A stretch of 64,000 bases of DNA from PALSA-612 sp963846915 (GTDB lineage Bacteria > Actinomycetota > Thermoleophilia > Gaiellales > Gaiellaceae). The position numbers and the translations under genes are program-made. The notes beneath the pieces are model-generated. The model had not been told where the DNA came from and did no database searches. It saw only the letters and a program-made list of their open reading frames with translations. The stretch spans positions 128,891-192,890 of the forward strand of contig CAWJXV010000006.1 of assembly GCA_963846915.1 (NCBI GenBank), read 5' to 3'. Of the stretch, positions 58,858 through 64,000 are shown in pieces; position 1 is the stretch's first letter; every line of letters begins with the position of its first letter.

Positions 58858-59118
58858 TCACCGTGCGGCCCTCGCGTACTCGCGGCTGGCCTCGCGCAAC
58901 AGCGATTCGAGCTCGTGTGCGCTCAGCCGACCGTGTTCGAGTAGCGCCTCCGTGACGCGGCCGGCGACCCGACGGAACGTCGGGGTCGCGGCCAGTTGCG
59001 TCGTTTCGGCTTTGACCGCCTCGCTGAGGTGATTGCCGCCGCCGATTTGGGCGAGCTCCTTGTGCGCGTTCCGGCGGTCTGCTTGTCGCCGTCGCGATAC
59101 GTCACCCGGCGTGAGCAC
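58858..59118 (-). CDS. Small helical protein or remnant, unknown
   Basis: An 86-residue minus-strand frame with balanced composition: NAHKELAQIGGGNHLSEAVK, TPTFRRVAGRVTEALLEHGR and SAHELESLLREASREYARAA. It looks like the helical C-terminal part of a larger protein. The start is uncertain, because related-looking sequence continues upstream in another frame. It is bounded by the long direct repeats. No family recognised. Confidence 0.4.
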   Translation of the reverse strand: MLTPGDVSRRRQADRRNAHKELAQIGGGNHLSEAVKAETTQLAATPTFRRVAGRVTEALLEHGRLSAHELESLLREASREYARAAR

Positions 59119-59499
59119 GGTCGCCCCGACAGAGAGCGTAGGCAGCCGACCAGCAAGGCGCTGAACGACCTAGAGCACTAGACGCTTCCGATCAGCGCGA
59201 CCACGGCCCGGGTTCCGAAGGTCGGGGCCGAGGGTTTCGATAGTCGCCGGTTGCGGGAAGGGTCGGTGCAGGCGCGCGCCCTGGGGGCGCGCGCCTGGAG
59301 TCCTCTCCCCGCTGGCCTTCTTCCCTGCTCCGGGAGGTGGGCCAGCGGCTGCCGGCCTGTGCGTGCTCGTCCCGGAGCTACAAGCCTGCAGTTCACTCGA
59401 ATGGGGGACGACAGATGCCGACTTCGCGCTCTCAATGAGTCTGTGGGATCTCTCAGTCAGCCGGCAGCACTGTTCCTCGTGTGGGCGCCCGAGGCCGGC
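59119..59499. other. No gene seen
   Basis: Only interrupted frames are visible. A run of alternating GCGCG-rich sequence near 59268-59295 forms an imperfect palindrome (GGCGCGCGCC...GGGGCGCGCGCC). I see no gene here. Confidence 0.4.
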
Positions 59500-59691
59500 A
59501 TGCCGAACTCGCAGCAGCCCGACTTGGCCGTCAGCGAGTTGGTCAAGGAATGGGAGTCGGAGTTCGAGGCGCTCGCGCGTCGCGCCAGGCTGCGGGTTGT
59601 TCGCGACGAGCACGATCTCGCACTCGGCAACCTGAACGAACGTAGGCCGCCCGGCCGTAGTCGCTCAAGTCGTTCTGCGCACGGCCGATAG
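59500..59691 (+). CDS. Possible 63-residue protein
   Basis: From ATG 59500 a frame encodes MPNSQQPDLAVSELVKEWES followed by an acidic-basic helix (FEALARRARLRVVRDEHDLA) and an arginine-serine-rich tail. The first 45 residues look protein-like. No ribosome-binding site is clear. It lies in a decayed region, so it may be a remnant. Confidence 0.25.
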   Translation: MPNSQQPDLAVSELVKEWESEFEALARRARLRVVRDEHDLALGNLNERRPPGRSRSSRSAHGR

Positions 59692-60097
59692 AGCAAGTGC
59701 CGACCGGCGGGTCATGCGGCCACCATCCGATTCGCCGCCTCCCGAATCGATGGAACGTCTTGGCGCTCGGTCGGTTTCGCTCCGTGCCGTTATGAGGAAG
59801 AGCGTGGCGGGCACGCTTTCTGTGCCCGCCAGCTCCTGAGTCCCGGGAGATCATCCAGCCTGTCGCGGCAGGACCCGGAGGCACCGAGCCCCTGCCACTG
59901 TCATGCGTAGGTGGTGCGGGGAGGGAAAGCGTTCTCGTTGAGCCGTCCTCGACGCTGGACGTGGACTCGATCGTCACGACGGTGACGAGGCGTTTGGCGG
60001 CTGCCGCGCCCCTCGATACCTACTCCACGTCCTCATTCACAGTGGGGCATGAACGCTGTCCCGGTGTGGTCCCGCACCCAGAGCCAAACGTCCGTTT
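59692..60097. other. No gene seen
   Basis: A stretch of about 400 bp before repeat copy B without a credible frame. GTGTGGTCCC at 60064-60073 is related to the decamer in the repeats. Confidence 0.4.
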
Positions 60098-60222
60098 ACG
60101 GGTCGAAAACTCAGGGCCCTAGCAGCGATGCGGGATTGGCTCAACCACGCGGGGCGTCCCTGCCGTACCTGCCCCTAAATGCCATGCTGGTGTGGTCTCC
60201 GTGTGGTCTCGGGATCGTCGCC
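60098..60222 (+). repeat. Long direct repeat, copy B
   Basis: About 90% identical to 57955-58068, plus an 11-bp tandem duplication that gives two adjacent GTGTGGTCTC decamers (60190-60199 and 60201-60210). The pair of long repeats brackets 2.0 kb of decayed sequence. Confidence 0.85.
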
Positions 60223-60482
60223 GAAATTCCTCGATGCGGAGGTTGTGAAGGTGGGTCGCTTGCACGGGCCGCGAGGTCGGCGACTCTGCCTTCCCGGTCG
60301 ATGCTGCCGGACTCGTCGGGGAGGGAACTCGTCGAGCCGAGGCGTGTGGCGCTGATCGTCGTCTTTTTGACACTACGGATCGGGCTTGTAAGAATCGTTT
60401 AACACGAGGGCGCCCAATTTCGGTCGGGAGGCAGGCGATGCACCGGTCAGCGGGTACTAGGCTCGGGTGAGGGTTTCGGAGC

Positions 60483-61969
60483 GTGGCTGAGCAGGCGGAG
60501 TTCATGCTGCAGCGGGGGACGATTGTTGTCCCTTCTTGGGCTGGGTGTGGGGTGCAGTTCAACCAGCACGTATACGCGCCGAACACAGGTTTGCGGGAGG
60601 AGAGATTTGCCGACCTCGAGCGGAAGCTCGGCGTGTTGGCGCCGCAGTTCGTTCGGATCTTCTACTACGACGCGGCCGAGGGTGTTTCGTCTGCCGGGAG
60701 CAGACACACGGCCGAGCAGAAGCCCTACTGGGACTCGTTTGTGCGTACGGTCAAGCTTGCCGACCAAGTGGCTGCGACGGTCAACATCACCTGGCAGTCG
60801 GGCGTGAACTTCTTTCCGACAGCTCAGGGCCGGGAGAGGGCGATGTCGCGTTTCGCGGACGTGCTGGAGACGTTGGTCACGACAGCCGGCGTCACCAAGC
60901 TCGACTGGGTGACAATCCAGAACGAGCCGAACACGAATCCTCCGATTGACAAGAAGACGGGGAAACGGCCCCCCAAGGTGGTCACAGTGGACCGGCTGGC
61001 GGACATCTATCGCAAGCTCCACCAGAAGCTGGAAGCCAAGGGGCTACGCGAACAGATCCATTTGATGGGGGGCGATCTGCTCGAGGGAGGCAAAGAGTTT
61101 GACGAGGTCACTCATGGGAAGAAGGTCACTCTTCGGCCGAACCCGCTTCACCACAAACTGTGGTTCACGTACATGTCGGACAACTACGCAGACATCCTCG
61201 ACGCCTACTCGGCTCACATGTACTGGGACTACCAGGACACTAAGAGACTTAATTCCCGCCTTAATGACACATGGGACATCGTCCAGGGCCTGAAGCACCG
61301 CAGACCTCTCTACATCACCGAATACGGGGTGCGCAGCGCCACCCGAGATCAACCAGTGCACGGCAAGATACCAATCGATCCCGGCAACTTCAAGGATGGC
61401 ACTCCCATCGGGCAAACCAACATTGCCGCCTTCCAGCAGGCTTGGTTCCAAGATTCGGGCAGCACAGAAGGGTTACGCCGGCGTCATCAAGTTCGATGGC
61501 CACTTCGGCAAAGGACGACACAAACCAAATCCAAACCGGGTGCCGACTACACGGTCGGGCCGCCCGGTGCGGGAGCGGATGGGAACCCTACCCGACGTAT
61601 TTCCTCCTCCGGCTGTTCACGACGACCACAGAGAGCGGCTGGCGTGTACTCGCTCTCAAGCAGAGCGATTCTTCGCCGCCCAGCAAGCAGCTCGCTGCCT
61701 TCGCGGGCGGCCCCGGCGAGCTGACCATAATCGGCCTCGACAGCCGCGGCGCAAGCAAGAACAAAGCCGTCCAGGAAAAGGTCACCTACACCGTTGGTAA
61801 CCTGCCGCCCCGCACATCATTCGCACTCGTGCTCTGGAACCGAGCCGGCGGCGGTCACATCGTCGTCGACCGCAGGATCACAACCGGCGCTGACGGCGTC
61901 GCAAAGATAGCCGACGTCCCGCTCCACAGCGTGTTCGCCCTAACAACGAAGACGCTACCTCCTCTGTAG
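60483..61969 (+). pseudogene. Clan GH-A-like glycosidase gene with several frameshifts
   Basis: The first 320 residues from GTG 60483 are a continuous glycosidase-like barrel with LAPQFVRIFYYDAAEG, the acid/base Glu148 in DWVTIQNEPN, YSAHMYWDYQD and the nucleophile Glu280 in LYITEYGVRS. After about 61450 the coding sequence passes through all three frames within roughly 150 bp (IRAAQKGYAGVIKFDGHFGK, then DDTNQIQTG, ADYTVGPPGAG and WEPYPTYFLLRLF). It then continues in one frame as a beta-rich C-terminal domain to TAG 61969. No signal peptide is present, so the 5' end may also be lost. It is a third relative of the 39- and 44-kb enzymes. Confidence 0.75.
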
Positions 61970-62039
61970 CCGACGAGAGCTCATATCGCAGGACAGCGTG
62001 AGCTGCGGGCTCCACGCTTGCGCCGAACGGCAGTCGGCA

Positions 62040-62197
62040 TCAAACCTCCGCCGCCTCGTCGAACTCCCGCTGCCAGCACTCGGCGCAGTAGGCGAACCAC
62101 TCGTCGTCGTAGGCTGTTTTCGATCCGCAACTCTGGGCTGTCGGCTGGCAAGGTCGCCACCGCACTCCTGACACGTCACGGTCACCGGTTCGATCAC
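62040..62197 (-). pseudogene. Small zinc-ribbon protein, frameshifted
   Basis: Joining two frames gives a peptide of about 52 residues: VTVTCQECGGDLASRQ in one frame and DDEWFAYCAECWQREFDEAA in the other, so two CxxC knuckles 25-30 residues apart. The length is 3n+2. A relative of the second half is at 63077-63180. Function unknown. Confidence 0.45.
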
Positions 62198-62335
62198 TTC
62201 GGGGGGAGTCTGACTGGCCGCACCTGCCGGCGCTAGCGTCCGCGAAGGCCGTGTCTTTGCTTGACCAGGGCATGATGCGATCGCGCATAGACTCCCGTCA
62301 TCACAGGCGGCCATTTCGGGGGAGAGGGAGGAACG

Positions 62336-62831
62336 ATGTCACGGAAACGGACGACCCTTTGGGGGCTTGCTGGGGCTGCTCGCTGTCGGAGTCTTCCTGG
62401 CGATTGCCCCGGCAGCGGGTGCAGGGTCGGCTACTCAGTCTCTGGCACGTACAGCATTGCCGGCTTCGGTACAACCACCTGCGTCCCGGTCGGCCAGAAC
62501 AACTTCATCTTCAACTGCACGACCACGAACTTCGTCAGCGACTACAGCGGAAGTCTGGTCGGCAGGACGATCACGAACTTCAGCCAGCAGATCAACTGCA
62601 AGACCGGTCGGACGCACGGCAACGGGGCTGAGACGTTCAGCGGCTCGGTAACCGGCCTGGGCTCAGGAACGCTGACCTGGCGAGACGTGTTCGACGCGGA
62701 CTTCGACTGCAACACCTTCACGCAGAAAACCTGCTGATCCTCGGCGCGAGCGTGACCGGAGGCGGCGACTGGAGGGAGTGCAGGGCAAGCTCAACTTCGT
62801 CGACACGAACTACACCGGGGTACTCCACTAG
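62336..62831 (+). pseudogene. Secreted protein gene with several frameshifts
   Basis: Pieces in three frames assemble into one exported protein. MSRKRTTLWG leads into LLAVGVFLAIAPAAGAGSAT (signal, other frame), then SVSGTYSIAGFGTTTCVPVG with TNFVSDYSGSLVGRTITNFS and TWRDVFDADFDCNTFTQ. These are followed by LLILGASVTGGGDW and finally GVQGKLNFVDTNYTGVLH ending at TAG 62829-62831. The mature part is serine/threonine- and asparagine-rich beta structure. At least three shifts are needed. I recognise no family. Confidence 0.55.
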
Positions 62832-63076
62832 CCGCCATAAGACCTCTCGCCTACCGGGGGCGGCCCAAGGCTGGGGTGTCGCAACGAGTGAGCGGGCGGT
62901 TCGGTGACGAGCCGCCCGCTCTGGTTCCTGCGGCCGCGGCGCGTCGGTCGAACGCTCAGCCGGCTCCCGCCACGTACGGTGGTTTCGGCCCCGGAGTTCG
63001 GGATCTGCACGATCCGGCGTCCCCCGGATTCACCGGGATGGGACCGGACGCGGCACGCCCGATCGCCGGGGCCCAT

Positions 63077-63211
63077 CTAGTCGTCGCCGAACTCCCGCCG
63101 CCAGCACTCCAAGCAGTAGACGATCGGCTCGTCGTCGCAGGTGAGGGGCTGTCGGTGGGGGGTTGGCGTGCACTCTGGCACGCGTCGCTGATCGACTCGC
63201 CATCCCGACGA
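63077..63211 (-). pseudogene. Zinc-ribbon remnant
   Basis: The C-terminal CDDEPIVYCLECWRREFGDD resembles the second half of the zinc-ribbon peptide at 62.0-62.2 kb. The part upstream is proline- and arginine-rich and has no clear first CxxC, so the gene is probably incomplete. Confidence 0.35.
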
Positions 63212-63322
63212 TCTGAACTGAGCTAAACGACGCTGCTGCCGTTCGCGGTGGCGGGACTGTCGCGGGCCGTGTTGGTGTCTTACAGTCCGCGCAGAACGCG
63301 ATTCCGGAAGGGACGGGCTGAG

Positions 63323-63589
63323 ATGCGGGTAGCCGAGAAGAGGATGAGGTCGTGGCATTGGTCGCGGCGAGCGAGGCTGGGTTGGCTCGCGCTTGCGATG
63401 GCGGCAACCGTCGTCGTGACCTTTCTGGCCATCTTCCGAGTTGACCTCAACCACGGCCTGAGCGTCTCGTACCGACACCAGGAGAACTACCAAGCAACCG
63501 AACTACTCCTCCTCTCTCGGCTGTACCAGTCCGCCCAGCTGCCGCAGGTGGCGCCTATCTACGCACAACTCGCGAACAGTTCTGGGTGA
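63323..63589 (+). CDS. Small membrane protein, possibly the start of a broken longer gene
   Basis: An 88-residue frame from ATG 63323 with a basic start, one membrane segment (LGWLALAMAATVVVTFLAIF) and a polar segment YQATELLLLSRLYQSAQLPQ. GAAGGGACGG lies upstream as a fair ribosome-binding site. A second hydrophobic stretch in another frame, LTFPLVIFSILITLLGISTL, ends at TAG 63971-63973. The two pieces may be the ends of one frameshifted membrane protein gene. Confidence 0.45.
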   Translation: MRVAEKRMRSWHWSRRARLGWLALAMAATVVVTFLAIFRVDLNHGLSVSYRHQENYQATELLLLSRLYQSAQLPQVAPIYAQLANSSG

Positions 63590-64000
63590 TCCCTTCCGCC
63601 GTGGTTCGTGAAGTCCGGGCCGCTTCACGGCACCTACGCCGTCGGATTGCTCCCCACCCAGATGGCCCGTTCCCACTGGCCGCCCTCGCGATCGCCTGCG
63701 CAGGCCAGGTAACTCCCGTCAGGCAACGCTGATAGCTGAACGCGTGTCCAACGTCTTCATCGCCTTCATGCCCTCGTTTTACTTCCAACCTCACTCGAGG
63801 CCCCGGCTTTGCCAGCAAGCCAATACGATAAAAAGTCGGTGGCGAGCCTCCCAACCCATCCCGAGCTCATACAAGGGGGTCATGGCCTCACCTTCCCGCT
63901 GGTCATCTTCAGCATCCTGATCACGCTGCTCGGCATCTCCACGCTCAGAACCCTCAGAACGCCCGGCCCCTAGCGGCCGTATCCAGCCGGGCCGGATGCT
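63590..64000. other. Window end, no intact gene
   Basis: Apart from the hydrophobic piece ending at 63973, no credible frame is present. The sequence is less GC-rich around 63760-63880. Confidence 0.4.

Noticed and set aside
59251..59691. 146-residue plus-strand protein
   Set aside because: The first 80 residues are arginine- and proline-rich low-complexity sequence; only the last 63 residues are kept as a weak candidate.

Overview
The window is GC-rich bacterial chromosomal DNA with compact, overlapping gene pairs and many GTG or TTG starts. WhiA, a Bcp-type peroxiredoxin, HemQ-type haem synthesis, a PknB-like kinase and a whiA-gap-pgk-tpiA block point to an Actinomycetota lineage. The gene style fits Thermoleophilia (Gaiellales or Solirubrobacterales), but that placement is inference, not a marker-gene result. 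The window opens in the 3' end of a 23S rRNA gene, followed by 5S and a terminator.

Layout. 0.5-8.2 kb is core: an M48 protease, a small protein and a histidine phosphatase on the minus strand, then SDR, secreted protein, dgt-dnaG, and a TPP-riboswitch-controlled thiG-thiS-thiE operon, ending in tRNA-Asn(GTT). 8.26-13.97 kb is a genomic island: the last bases of tRNA-Asn are repeated (17 of 18 identical) at 13951-13968. Between the copies lie an HTH protein, a frameshifted gene, GNAT, HNH, MFS, an N-terminally truncated glycosyltransferase, a membrane protein and a VOC protein, but no integrase. 14-29 kb is mostly intact: subtilase, Tat-exported phosphoesterase, MFS exporter, a lipoprotein coupled to a Ser/Thr kinase, a DEDDh-GIY-YIG nuclease fusion, a large zinc ribbon-cyclase-ATPase regulator, an SPFH protein, a beta-propeller protein and a beta-hydroxyacid dehydrogenase.

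29.3-34.7 kb is the most unusual part. Five copies of a roughly 30-bp element, all in one orientation, separate short minus-strand units (cupin; small protein, YdeI-like and AadA-like nucleotidyltransferase; VOC; membrane protein; metallo-beta-lactamase-fold). In the three clearest units the element lies 33-52 bp downstream of the last minus-strand stop codon. This is the layout of a gene-cassette array, but the element does not show canonical integron attC boxes and no recombinase is visible here.

34.8-57.9 kb returns to core and secreted functions: a second subtilase, RibD-like reductase, tRNA-Leu(CAG) followed by a degenerate attachment-like segment, two secreted clan GH-A-like glycosidases, Bcp, HemQ, UvrC, a lipoprotein, PruA, Ogt, WhiA and a glycolytic operon gap-pgk-(membrane protein)-tpiA-gpmI, then an ECF-type sigma factor and a metallophosphoesterase. 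57.95-64 kb is decayed: a roughly 113-bp direct repeat brackets HNH-nuclease debris, and a third glycosidase, a secreted protein and zinc-ribbon remnants carry several frameshifts each.

Sequence quality: pgk, the 37.3-kb subtilase and the beta-propeller gene each carry a single net +1 frameshift. A broken pgk in the only visible glycolytic operon argues that at least some are sequencing or assembly errors.
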